From assembly GCA_050946935.1 (NCBI GenBank), contig JBMNVR010000007.1:20418-84417 (forward strand): DNA of 64,000 bases. The letters are read 5' to 3'. Numbering within the stretch: the stretch's first letter is position 1; the number at the start of each line of letters is the position of its first letter. The position numbers and the translations under genes are program-made. The notes under the pieces are model-generated. The model was not told the origin of the DNA. It saw nothing but the letters and a program-made list of their open reading frames with translations, and ran no database searches. Below are positions 18,901 through 26,463 of this stretch, piece after piece. This DNA is from UQRS01 sp050946935. Lineage in GTDB: Bacteria; Bacillota; Clostridia; Oscillospirales; Acutalibacteraceae.

Positions 18901-19934
18901 CGAATTGTAAAGGTTTTGGTCCGGCCGTCCTCCCCCACTGTGACGGTCGCCGTCCCCGGGAGGGTGGCCGCCTGCGTTACCTCGGCAGGGAGGTTGAAAT
19001 CGGCGGTAACCCGCGGCGGCTCAGTTGTCCCCTTCGCCACCGTGTAGCGGTAGGTGGTAATCTCCTCACTGAACGGCCGAAGCGGCTCGCCGTCGATGGC
19101 GATCTCCCCCTCTAACGCAAGACCGGCGTCGATCGCAACGCCCCATTTCTGTGCGAGATAAAGGTTGACCTCCCCCGCCTCGGCCGCGGTAAGGCCCCGG
19201 TCAAAAAGAAGGATCTCACAAATATCGCCCTCGACGCTCCAAGCCTCGCCGTTCGCGCCGCAGCCGCCGATATATACCGGATCGTCGCAGGCGCTGGCCG
19301 CCGGGTCGGAGGCGCTGCTGACCAGACTGCCGAGCGCCTTGCCGTTTATGTACAACTGGCCGCGCGTTCCCGCCTTGGTTCCGGCAAGGATGTATTCGGT
19401 ATTGGCCGAAACCGCGCGGTCAGTGCCGGTATAGTCGTGATATCCCGCCGCGTCGTGCCAGCCGAAGTTAAAACCGTCCTTGATGTTAAAATACCAGCTA
19501 TGATGATGCGGACTGCCAAGCTGCAATTTTGAAAAAATCTGATTGCTGTCTGCCGTGCCTTCTATCGCGTCCAGATTTGTGACGGCAAAAATCGAAAAAT
19601 CAGCGAGGTTAACATCCCCCTGCAGTTTTAGAAAGCTGGACTTGGTCAGACGGACAGCCGGTTTTCCGCCTACCTTTCCCGCGGCGGTATAGACGGGCTG
19701 CCGGGCGGCGTCGCTCTGCACCGCGTCGAGGCTCCCCTCCCCCGCCTGGTTGGGCCAGAGGCCGACCGCCGCCCCATCCTCCAGCGCGAGGGACGACGCA
19801 TCGTACCAGCCGAGCAGTCCGGCAAGTTCATCGGGCGAGAAGCCCTCTGACCCGCTCGCAAAAGCCGGAACAGCCCCAGCGGTCGCACAGAACAGGACGA
19901 CCACTATAAGCAAAAGACTGATATATCTCTTCAC
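15936..19934 (-). CDS. Secreted multidomain GH127-type beta-L-arabinofuranosidase with dockerin
   Basis: 1332 residues, GTG start with GAGGAGGGA upstream. Signal peptide 1-27; LamG/concanavalin-like domain about 30-255; beta-sandwich linker about 260-350; GH127 (DUF1680) catalytic domain about 355-960; two F5/8-type C (CBM32-like) domains about 1000-1135 and 1140-1262; type I dockerin about 1274-1331 with two calcium loops (GDVDGDGSVTVSD and GDLDENGALTVTD). The unusual zinc-thiolate active site is intact: E695 and C697 in CETC, C763-C764 in CCPP, matching E338, C340, C417 and C418 of HypBA1. Predicted to remove beta-L-arabinofuranose from extracellular glycans, docked to a cohesin. The exact linkage cannot be told. 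Confidence 0.9.
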   Translation of the reverse strand: MKRYISLLLIVVVLFCATAGAVPAFASGSEGFSPDELAGLLGWYDASSLALEDGAAVGLWPNQAGEGSLDAVQSDAARQPVYTAAGKVGGKPAVRLTKSSFLKLQGDVNLADFSIFAVTNLDAIEGTADSNQIFSKLQLGSPHHHSWYFNIKDGFNFGWHDAAGYHDYTGTDRAVSANTEYILAGTKAGTRGQLYINGKALGSLVSSASDPAASACDDPVYIGGCGANGEAWSVEGDICEILLFDRGLTAAEAGEVNLYLAQKWGVAIDAGLALEGEIAIDGEPLRPFSEEITTYRYTVAKGTTEPPRVTADFNLPAEVTQAATLPGTATVTVGEDGRTKTFTIRFEILDTDVMNLKQPEIEQVEITGGFWKEKLELFRTTTVKHVLDNLEKSGTLQNFDNVANGTSVSTRTCPWNDGLLFESIRAAADFLRVQRDPELEAQIDGYIDRIYAASLKSDTGYLSTAAMQDKPGQYFDATGDARWYHDAYNFGCMAEAAVHYYKATGGSAASLRLLFVVTRFAAFIADNYGYGTKADGTPKINMVPSHEGPEEMLLKLYTLYRDEPALKAKIEGYNSAYPLKIDEEAYASLVRFWIENRGVYDGRVNGANYGTYAQDHAVYYEQTEGTGHAVRANLFYTGLAAAGREFGNLNYIRAAKTLYDNITEKQMYVTGGVGVSGAEEAYGPDYDLPNTGYCETCAQAAMGFFSEYLGLTFGESRYADTVEKYMYNGVLGCAGEDGKSFYYVQPLTAQNAQRWEWIDYTPCCPPMFLKFYSELPAYLYSYTDTDVYVNQFASSRLTLSGLTVTQESEMPFGGVTSIRVEGGDTTLRIRIPDWADAGRVSLTVGEAAIALTLEKGYAVVPVKSGETVTLTLPMEARRVYNDPQVKATEGMVSFAWGPLNYCFEKIDNPYIANWNSGEFCFGVRPEAEITAAYNPALLGGVVTLSMTGDYYNTSGRLSSATVTAIPFYARSNRGSMTSYVFVGEAPDNTAGNFKRWLAGATSTRTVGESAAAAFDGDLDTAWVAGAADFPQALAVDLGEEAAVGTIRVTFPSQQAWKYQVLGSSDGKAWILLADKSENAESSAIFTENVEGNVRYVALLLTDSAGVGYASVREIEVCEAGSSVNLAKGKLCAASSVNEVGDSAFAMIDGNKNTRYCPPGEEKPQTVTFDLGAKTSFEGISILFEKPSDWTYTVELSDDGVQWNEYISETFRMTADGETHTVSRAAAARYLRFTVTATTGGVWASVWEFDLLSASGSEDIFTSIFATLPESDPVMPGDVDGDGSVTVSDVVALRQAIVSGENTGWELTAGDLDENGALTVTDVVELRARIVKG

Positions 19935-19962
19935 AATACTTCCCTCCTCATATTATCGCTTT

Positions 19963-19978
19963 GCATTAACGTTAACGC
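19963..19978. promoter_or_regulatory. LacI-type palindrome at the GH127 gene start site
   Basis: GCATTAACGTTAACGC, CG-centred and symmetric apart from one pair, lies 13 bp after the -10 box, that is near the transcription start. The form fits LacI/GalR-family operators. Confidence 0.5.
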
Positions 19979-19990
19979 TCTTTATGTTTT

Positions 19991-20019
19991 ATCATAACAG
20001 AAACCGTACATTTTGTAAA
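19991..20019 (-). promoter_or_regulatory. Promoter of the GH127 gene
   Basis: Minus strand TTTACA (20014-20019), 17-bp spacer, TATGAT (19991-19996). Confidence 0.7.
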
Positions 20020-20088
20020 GCAGAAAGTGAAAAGTTGCAAAAGTGCACATACCCGATTTTCTCGATTTTGCAAAACGGTGATTTTTGG

Positions 20089-20117
20089 TTGACATCCAGT
20101 GGGATGAGCGGTATAAT
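20089..20117 (+). promoter_or_regulatory. Consensus promoter of tRNA-Leu
   Basis: TTGACA (20089-20094), 17-bp spacer, TATAAT (20112-20117), 28 bp before the mature 5' end. Confidence 0.9.
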
Positions 20118-20145
20118 ATGTCCCGGCTGATCCGTTGTTTTTTAT

Positions 20146-20232
20146 GCCGCTGTGGTGAAATCGGCAGACACAAGGGACTTAAAATCCCTCGCTGGAAACA
20201 GCATACCGGTTCAAGTCCGGTCAGCGGCACCA
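20146..20232 (+). tRNA. tRNA-Leu, anticodon TAA
   Basis: Class II tRNA. Acceptor GCCGCTG pairs with CAGCGGC; discriminator A and encoded CCA follow. The anticodon arm AGGGA-CTTAAAA-TCCCT places TAA at 20180-20182. Long variable arm and T-loop GTTCAAGTC are present. Confidence 0.96.
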
Positions 20233-20237
20233 AAAAA

Positions 20238-20269
20238 AAACGACAATTTTCGACAGAAGATTGTCGTTT
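20238..20269 (+). terminator. Terminator of tRNA-Leu
   Basis: AAACGACAAT / ATTGTCGTTT stem (10 bp) with a 12-nt loop, followed by CTTTTTG; starts 6 bp after the CCA end. Confidence 0.85.
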
Positions 20270-20303
20270 CTTTTTGTACTTTTCTCTTTTCACTTTTTCG
20301 TTC

Positions 20304-20363
20304 TTCTCTGTTCTCTGAAAGAAAATTATCGTTTCCGGATAACGGATTAGAGAGAACAGAGAA
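20304..20363. repeat. 13-bp perfect inverted repeat with 34-nt loop
   Basis: TTCTCTGTTCTCT (20304-20316) pairs with AGAGAACAGAGAA (20351-20363). It lies in the 320-bp non-coding stretch between tRNA-Leu and the TetR gene. Purpose unknown. Confidence 0.5.
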
Positions 20364-20552
20364 AAATCAGAAACCTCTGTTTAGTCGTAGGAATAAGATC
20401 TCACCCGATTTTGGGAAAAATCGTGATTTTCGCACTTCCAAAGAGCAGCAATATGATGTATATTGTAAAATGGAGTGATATGATAATAAAATTCACCTTG
20501 TTTTACAGTTCGTTTTGGATTTCAAAGATGGTACATCGCGGGAGGTTATCGT

Positions 20553-21095
20553 ATGCCCAATTTCACAAAGCAGGCGATTAAATCGTCGTTTATAAAGCTG
20601 CTTAATGAGCGCCCATTAAATAAAATCAGCGTCAGAGATATTGTTGAGGATTGCGGGATCAACCGGAATTCTTTTTACTATCACTTTCAGGATATTCCTT
20701 CTTTGATTGAAGAAATCATATCGGAACAAGCGGACAATTTAATTAAAGAATATCCTTCCATTTATTCTTTGGATGAAGGCTTTCGGGTCGCTTCCCGGTT
20801 TATTCTGGAAAACAGGAAAGCCATTCTTCATATATATAACTCTGTCAATCGGGATATCTTTGAACAGTATTTGATGAAAATGTGCGAGTATGTAGTAACG
20901 ACATACATAGATACCATTTCCGCCAAGGAGCATTTAAGTGTTCAGGATCACCGCATCTTTATCCGCCTTGTCAAATGTGAATGCTTCGGCATCTGTATTG
21001 AATGGATGAACAACGGCTTGAATGACGATATTACAGAAGATTTACAACGATTCCTTGAAATCGGAGAGGATATACTGAAAAAACTGTTACATTAA
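20553..21095 (+). CDS. TetR/AcrR-family regulator of the export cassette
   Basis: 180 residues. N-terminal HTH: QAIKSSFIKLLNERPLNKISVRDIVEDCG, then INRNSFYYHFQD, the standard TetR recognition helix, at about residues 30-45. The C-terminal ligand domain resembles the TetR_C_33-like group. It precedes, with its own terminator, the DUF308-MMPL-YhgE-like genes on the same strand and probably represses them; a 21-bp palindrome lies between (21157). Codon use is more AT-rich than in the flanking glycosidase genes. Confidence 0.88.
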   Translation: MPNFTKQAIKSSFIKLLNERPLNKISVRDIVEDCGINRNSFYYHFQDIPSLIEEIISEQADNLIKEYPSIYSLDEGFRVASRFILENRKAILHIYNSVNRDIFEQYLMKMCEYVVTTYIDTISAKEHLSVQDHRIFIRLVKCECFGICIEWMNNGLNDDITEDLQRFLEIGEDILKKLLH

Positions 21096-21105
21096 GCTGA
21101 GCCGA

Positions 21106-21150
21106 AAAAGCAGACAGTATGGGTTCTATAATCCATAACTGTCTGCTTTT
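21106..21150 (+). terminator. Terminator after the tetR gene
   Basis: AAAAGCAGACAG...CTGTCTGCTTTT stem extended by ATGG/CCAT, followed by TTA; starts 10 bp after the stop. Confidence 0.85.
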
Positions 21151-21156
21151 TTATTA

Positions 21157-21177
21157 GGCAAACATCCCCTGTTTGCC
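21157..21177. promoter_or_regulatory. Palindromic operator candidate
   Basis: GGCAAACA-tcccc-TGTTTGCC: perfect 8-bp arms about 115 bp before the DUF308 gene. The position suits a TetR-family operator for the cassette. Confidence 0.5.
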
Positions 21178-21290
21178 CAGTTTTTTGGCAGCAGGGCTGT
21201 CATTGCCCATTTTATTTGGAATTTAAGCCTGCTATACTCACTTCCAAAGGAACTGATTGTGTTCAGCTCATTTGAAAGGAGGCATTTTTT

Positions 21291-21887
21291 ATGCGTTCTG
21301 TTGCGCCTGTGCGAACAGCTAAAATCGGATATATTGTGATTTCATCGGTACTGTGTTTGCTTGGAATTTTACTGATTGCCATACCGGGATTTTCTGTGAA
21401 GGCTCTCGGCGTCATTTGCGGGATTATCCTGCTTGCCTTCGGAGTAATCAAGCTGATTGGATTTTTCTCCAAGGATCTTTTTCGGCTGGCATTTCAATAT
21501 GACCTCGCTTTCGGAATTCTGATGATGATTCTAGGGATTCTTCTGTTCGTTCATCCTGACGGATTGATGAATTTTATCTGCATCGCGATGGGTATTTTCA
21601 TTCTGGCAGAAGCGCTGTTTAAGGTTCAAATTGCACTGGAAGCCAAGCCGTTCGGAATAAAAGAATGGTGGCTGATTATGGCTTTTGCCGTGTTCGCCGG
21701 AATATGCGGACTTCTGCTTCTGTTCCGCCCCGGTGAGAGCGCCAGGGTATTAACCGTGTTGGTCGGGATTACGCTGTTGGCGGAGGGGCTTTTGAACCTG
21801 TGTACCGTCATTACATCGGTTAAGATTATTCATCATCAGCAGCCGGATGTAATAGAAACAGACTTTTACGAAGAAAGAGAGGACTGA
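21291..21887 (+). CDS. HdeD/DUF308-family membrane protein
   Basis: 198 residues with six hydrophobic segments in three paired repeats (IGYIVISSVLCLLGILLIAI; LGVICGIILLAFGVIKLIGF; and similar), the DUF308/HdeD pattern. Integral membrane protein, role not established. GAAAGGAGG precedes ATG. Ends 5 bp before the MMPL gene, so it is translationally close to it. The set TetR-DUF308-MMPL-secreted coiled-coil protein recurs in Clostridia by general knowledge. Confidence 0.85.
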   Translation: MRSVAPVRTAKIGYIVISSVLCLLGILLIAIPGFSVKALGVICGIILLAFGVIKLIGFFSKDLFRLAFQYDLAFGILMMILGILLFVHPDGLMNFICIAMGIFILAEALFKVQIALEAKPFGIKEWWLIMAFAVFAGICGLLLLFRPGESARVLTVLVGITLLAEGLLNLCTVITSVKIIHHQQPDVIETDFYEERED

Positions 21888-21892
21888 AAACG

Positions 21893-23989
21893 ATGCGTTT
21901 TTCCAAAGCGGTTGTGAAAGGCCGCATACCGATTTTAATTATAACATTACTTTTGATGATCCCGTCCGTGCTCGGAATGATCGGCACTCGTATCAACTAT
22001 GATATGCTCGATTATCTGCCGGAGGATATGGATACGGTCATCGGACAAAACGAACTGCTGGATGATTTCGGCAAGGGCGCATTTTCCTTTATTATTGTGG
22101 AGGATATGCCTGACAAGGATGTTGCTAAACTGACTGAAAAAATCAAGCAGGTAGACCATGTAGAAACGGTGCTTTGGTATTCCAGCCTTGCGGATGTATC
22201 TGTGCCGAAGGCGCTTTTGCCCGATAAGATTTATGATGAATTCAACACCGATAAATCGACGATGATGGCGGTATTCTTTGATACCTCCACCTCGGACGAT
22301 TTAACGATGGACGCAATCCGGGAGATTCGCTCCATTGCCGGAAAGCAGTGCTTTGTATCGGGAATGTCCGCACTGGTAACCGATCTGAAAGACCTTTGCG
22401 AAACAGAGGAACCAATCTATGTCGGGCTGGCTGTACTGTTTGCCTGCCTTGCAATGGTGCTGCTTTTGGACGGCTGGCTGGTGCCGTTTGTTTTTCTGGC
22501 GTCCATCGGTATGATGATTGTTCTGAATCTCGGAACAAATTACTTCTTCGGCGAGATTTCCTACATAACCAAAGCGTTGTCCGCCGTTTTGCAGTTGGCG
22601 GTTACAATGGACTATTCTATTTTCCTGTGGCACAGCTACAATGAACAGCGCGAACGGTACAGCGATCATAAAGAAGCGATGGCTGCGGCAATCCACGAAA
22701 CGCTGACCTCGGTTGTGGGAAGCTCGGTTACCACCATTGCCGGATTTGCGGCACTCTGTTTTATGAGCTTTACGCTGGGGCGCGACCTCGGACTGGTTAT
22801 GGCAAAGGGCGTTTTGCTCGGTGTGATCGGATGCGTAACGGTGCTGCCGTCGCTAATTCTCGTATTCGATAAGCCGCTGCAAAAAACCAAGCATAAATCG
22901 TTGATCCCGGATATGACGAAACTATCCCGGGGCGTTACCAAGGTGTTTCCGATTTTCCTGATCGTTTTCGCTCTTTTGGTGCCTCCTGCATATTACGGGT
23001 ACAGCAAGACCAACAACGAAGTCTATTACGATATGGGGCAATGCCTGCCGGAAGATATGGAATATGTGATTGCAAACTCCAAGCTGTCCGAAGATTTCGA
23101 TATTGCTTCCACCCACATGGTGCTGGTAGATGCCAAGCTATCTCCCAAATCGGTACGGAATATGAGCAAGGAAATGGAACAGGTAGACGGTGTGAAATAT
23201 GTGTTGGGATTGGAATCGGTGGTCGGCTCCCGTGTTCCGCAAGAAATTCTGCCGGACAGCATCAAGGACATACTGGAAAGCGACAAATGGGAACTGCTTC
23301 TCATCAATTCTGAATATAAGGTTGCGAGCGAGGATGTCAACACACAGATTGACAACCTCAACACCATTCTGAAAAAATACGATGAAAGCGGAATGCTGAT
23401 CGGCGAAGCGCCCTGTATGAAAGATATGATCGAAACCACCGACCGTGATTTCAAGGTGGTAAATGCGGTTTCCATCGTGGCAATCTTCCTCATTATCGCT
23501 TTGGTAGAAAAGAGCATTTCGCTGCCGTTCATTCTGATTTCGGTCATTGAACTGGCGATTTTTATCAACCTCGGTCTGCCGCATTACTTCGGACAATCGC
23601 TGCCATTTATCGCCCCGATCTGCATCAGCACCATTCAGCTTGGTGCGACGGTGGACTATGCAATTCTGATGACAACGCGGTACAAAGCGGAGCGGGTTGC
23701 CGGAAACAGCAAGCGGGATTCCGTTACAACGGCGCTGACCGCCTCAATTCCTTCCATTATCGTCAGCGGTATGGGACTTTTCGCCGCCACCTTCGGCGTT
23801 GCGATTTACTCGGATATCGACATCATCAGCTCGATGTGTATGCTGATGGCAAGAGGCGCAGTTGTCAGTATGCTGTGCGTTATCTTCATTCTGCCGGCGC
23901 TGCTGATGCTCTGCGATAAGCTGATCCGCGTCACTACACTCGGGATGAAGATCCCCAAAACAAATAAAGAAAATACGGAGGTAATGTAA
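21893..23989 (+). CDS. MMPL-family RND transporter
   Basis: 698 residues with RND duplication: each half has one membrane helix, an external domain (YDMLDYLPEDMDTV; YYDMGQCLPEDMEYV) and a five-helix bundle. The conserved TMDYSIFLWHSY and ATVDYAILMTTRY segments are the MMPL/SSD signature with the proton-relay aspartate. It would export a lipid or hydrophobic compound using the proton gradient. It overlaps no gene but is spaced 5 and 2 bp from its neighbours, a tight operon. Substrate unknown. Confidence 0.92.
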   Translation: MRFSKAVVKGRIPILIITLLLMIPSVLGMIGTRINYDMLDYLPEDMDTVIGQNELLDDFGKGAFSFIIVEDMPDKDVAKLTEKIKQVDHVETVLWYSSLADVSVPKALLPDKIYDEFNTDKSTMMAVFFDTSTSDDLTMDAIREIRSIAGKQCFVSGMSALVTDLKDLCETEEPIYVGLAVLFACLAMVLLLDGWLVPFVFLASIGMMIVLNLGTNYFFGEISYITKALSAVLQLAVTMDYSIFLWHSYNEQRERYSDHKEAMAAAIHETLTSVVGSSVTTIAGFAALCFMSFTLGRDLGLVMAKGVLLGVIGCVTVLPSLILVFDKPLQKTKHKSLIPDMTKLSRGVTKVFPIFLIVFALLVPPAYYGYSKTNNEVYYDMGQCLPEDMEYVIANSKLSEDFDIASTHMVLVDAKLSPKSVRNMSKEMEQVDGVKYVLGLESVVGSRVPQEILPDSIKDILESDKWELLLINSEYKVASEDVNTQIDNLNTILKKYDESGMLIGEAPCMKDMIETTDRDFKVVNAVSIVAIFLIIALVEKSISLPFILISVIELAIFINLGLPHYFGQSLPFIAPICISTIQLGATVDYAILMTTRYKAERVAGNSKRDSVTTALTASIPSIIVSGMGLFAATFGVAIYSDIDIISSMCMLMARGAVVSMLCVIFILPALLMLCDKLIRVTTLGMKIPKTNKENTEVM

Positions 23990-23991
23990 CC

Positions 23992-26142
23992 ATGAAAAGA
24001 AAATGGATAAAACCGCTTTCGCTGGTGCTTTGCGGCGCGTTGATTATAGGCGGTACCGGAGCCGTTGCGTTTGCACTGGGTTCCGATAAAAAAGAAGAAC
24101 CGATTTCAGAACAGTCTGTGTCCGCTTCGGAAGAAGATGCGGATATTGTCAAGGATGAAACCGTCTATGTCCTGGCAGGCGCTGACGGAAGCGTGCAGAA
24201 GATTATCGTCAGCGATTGGATTAAAAATGCCATCGGCAGCGAGACCGTAACCGACAAATCGGAGCTGACCGATGTAGAGAATGTCAAAGGCGAAGAATCC
24301 TATACGATGAACGGCGACAATATGCGGGTATGGGATGCAAAAGGCAACGATATATACTGTCAGGGCAATATTGAAAAGGAGCTGCCGGTGGGTCTTTCGG
24401 TTTCCTACAAGCTGGACGGAAAATCAATATCACCCACTGAGCTTGCCGGAAAGAGCGGTAAGGTTACAATCCGTTTTGATTATCAGAACAAACAGTTTGA
24501 AACGGTGGAGATTGACGGTAAGCAGGAAAAAATCTATGTTCCGTTTGCTATGCTGACCGGAATGCTGTTTGATAACGATGTGTTTACTGATGTGGAGGTC
24601 ACCAACGGCAAGCTTATCAATGACGGCGACCGTATTGCGGTTGTAGGCATTGCGTTTCCCGGTTTGCAGGATAACCTGAATCTGGATGAAGACAAGCTGA
24701 CGATTCCCGATTATGTGGAAATTACTGCGCAGGTTAAAAATTTTGAGATGACAAATACCGTTACGATTGCCACAAATGAAATCTTCAATCGACTGAATAC
24801 AGATAAATTAAATTCTATTGATGATCTTACCGATTCGCTGGACGAACTGAACGATGCTATGGGACAGTTGATGGATGGTTCCTCACAGCTTTATGACGGT
24901 CTTTGCACTCTGCTTGATAAATCCGGCGAGCTGGTAGACGGTATCAATAAACTGACAACCGGAGCCGAACAGCTCAAAACAGGTGCAGGCGATTTGAAAA
25001 CAGGTGCGGCCGCATTGGCAGACGGCGCGCAGGAACTTTCTGACGGCCTCGGCGAGCTGACCGCAAACAACGACACCTTGAATGCAGGTTCCAAGCAGGT
25101 ATTTGAGTCGCTGCTCTCTATGGCAAACAGCCAGCTTTCAGCAGCCGGCTTATCGGTGCCTACATTGACAATCCAAAATTATGCCGAAGTTTTGAACGGC
25201 GTCATTGCTTCTCTTGACGAAACCAATGTGGCAAATCAGGCGCAGGAAACTGCACGCAAAACGGTTACCGAAGCTGTGAATGCGCAAAAAGACGCGATAA
25301 CCGCCGGAGTGACCGCTAAGGTGCAGGAAGGTGTGACAGAAAAAGTTACTGCAGCCGTTCGTGACAATGTGGAATCACAGGTGCTTGGTGCAATGGGAAT
25401 GACAAAGGAGCAGTATGACACCGGTGTATCAGAGGGTACTATCGGCGAAGAACAGCAGGCACAGGTTGCGGCGGCTATTGCAGCACAGATGGACGTCGAA
25501 ACGGTAAAAGCGACCATTGCCGCCAATGTGGACGGCACGATGAAATCTGCCGATACACAGGCTTTGATTGCCTCTGAAACAGAAAAACAGATGGCATTGC
25601 TAATCGAGCAGAATATGAATTCCCCTGAGGTGCAGGCGAAGATCACCGAGGCGCTGGAAGCGGCAAAATCGGGTGCGGCGAGTATCAGCGCTCTGAAAGA
25701 GCAGCTTGACAGCTACAATACCTTTTACATCGGTCTCGGTCAGTATACCTCCGGCGTGGCTTCTGCCAAAGGCGGTGCCGATCAGTTAAATGCCGGAGCA
25801 GTACAGCTCAAAGCCGGAACTGCCGAGCTGTATGCGGGAATGAGCGAACTGTATGACGGCATTCTGACACTGAAGGACGGTGCACCCGCTCTGATCTCCG
25901 GTGTAACCGAACTGCGCGACGGTGCGATGAAGCTGTCGGACGGCTTGAAGGAATTTAACCGTGAGGGAGTTCAGAAGTTAATAAGCGTGGTGGACGGCGA
26001 TATCGGCGGACTGATTACCCGCTTCAAGGCGACCGCCGATGTATCAAAGGATTACAAATCCTTCTCAGGAATTTCCGATGAAATGGACGGTCAGGTGAAA
26101 TTCATCTACCGTACCGAAGCAGTGGAAACAAAAGCTGAGTAA
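23992..26142 (+). CDS. Secreted/anchored YhgE-like coiled-coil partner of the MMPL transporter
   Basis: 716 residues. One N-terminal hydrophobic segment (about 8-28), then a beta-rich domain, then long repeats with period seven (GSSQLYDG, GAEQLKTG, GAGDLKTG, GAAALADG, GAQELSDG), typical of YhgE/Pip-type and MMPL-associated proteins. A second Ala/Gln-rich coiled coil (about 415-570) is followed by another set of GxxxLxxG repeats. No C-terminal membrane domain is seen, unlike classical YhgE. It probably lies outside the membrane and extends the MMPL pump. The gene starts 2 bp after the MMPL stop. Confidence 0.8.
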   Translation: MKRKWIKPLSLVLCGALIIGGTGAVAFALGSDKKEEPISEQSVSASEEDADIVKDETVYVLAGADGSVQKIIVSDWIKNAIGSETVTDKSELTDVENVKGEESYTMNGDNMRVWDAKGNDIYCQGNIEKELPVGLSVSYKLDGKSISPTELAGKSGKVTIRFDYQNKQFETVEIDGKQEKIYVPFAMLTGMLFDNDVFTDVEVTNGKLINDGDRIAVVGIAFPGLQDNLNLDEDKLTIPDYVEITAQVKNFEMTNTVTIATNEIFNRLNTDKLNSIDDLTDSLDELNDAMGQLMDGSSQLYDGLCTLLDKSGELVDGINKLTTGAEQLKTGAGDLKTGAAALADGAQELSDGLGELTANNDTLNAGSKQVFESLLSMANSQLSAAGLSVPTLTIQNYAEVLNGVIASLDETNVANQAQETARKTVTEAVNAQKDAITAGVTAKVQEGVTEKVTAAVRDNVESQVLGAMGMTKEQYDTGVSEGTIGEEQQAQVAAAIAAQMDVETVKATIAANVDGTMKSADTQALIASETEKQMALLIEQNMNSPEVQAKITEALEAAKSGAASISALKEQLDSYNTFYIGLGQYTSGVASAKGGADQLNAGAVQLKAGTAELYAGMSELYDGILTLKDGAPALISGVTELRDGAMKLSDGLKEFNREGVQKLISVVDGDIGGLITRFKATADVSKDYKSFSGISDEMDGQVKFIYRTEAVETKAE

Positions 26143-26156
26143 AAGGAAAAAGAATA

Positions 26157-26189
26157 TCGGCGGTAACTGTCGCAAACGGTTGCCGCCGA
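26157..26189 (+). terminator. Hairpin after the export cassette
   Basis: TCGGCGGTAAC pairs with GTTGCCGCCGA (one G-U); no good T-run. Weak terminator. Confidence 0.5.
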
Positions 26190-26211
26190 TTACTGTATAT
26201 ATCCTATCCAA

Positions 26212-26319
26212 TTTTTACGGCAAAAGATTATAGGTAAGTATATTGTTGATTTCTACTGTGCTGAAGCAAAATTGATCGTGGAGCTCGACGTGTCTCCGCA
26301 TTACGAGGATTCCCGGTAA
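26212..26319 (+). pseudogene. Fragment of a DUF559 endonuclease-like protein
   Basis: The + frame reads FLRQKIIGKYIVDFYCAEAK, then LIVELDVSPHYEDSR and a stop, matching the core of DUF559 (PF04480: RQ-P-IG-YIVDFYC---LVIELDG-QH). There is no start codon, and the downstream part is lost. About 35 residues of a domain normally over 100. A decayed remnant at the edge of the low-GC block. Confidence 0.65.
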
Positions 26320-26356
26320 TGTGAAGTGAGGATCGTTTCACGATGCTTGCTAAGAA

Positions 26357-26390
26357 AATACCAGGGTGATTACAAGATCATCCTGGTATT
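26357..26390. terminator. Terminator between the cassette and the GH78 gene
   Basis: 14-bp stem AATACCAGGGTGAT / ATCATCCTGGTATT (one G-U), 6-nt loop. Serves the convergent genes. Confidence 0.65.
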
Positions 26391-26463
26391 ACTTGTTTAT
26401 TTGCGGTTTGTCTGTTCTGCAGAGAATATAGTCGATACTTACATGATAAAACTCTTCCGCGGT

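Noticed and set aside
16758..19115. 785-codon open frame antisense to the GH127 gene
   Set aside because: Composition is Gly/Arg/His-rich shadow type; the opposite strand has intact catalytic motifs.
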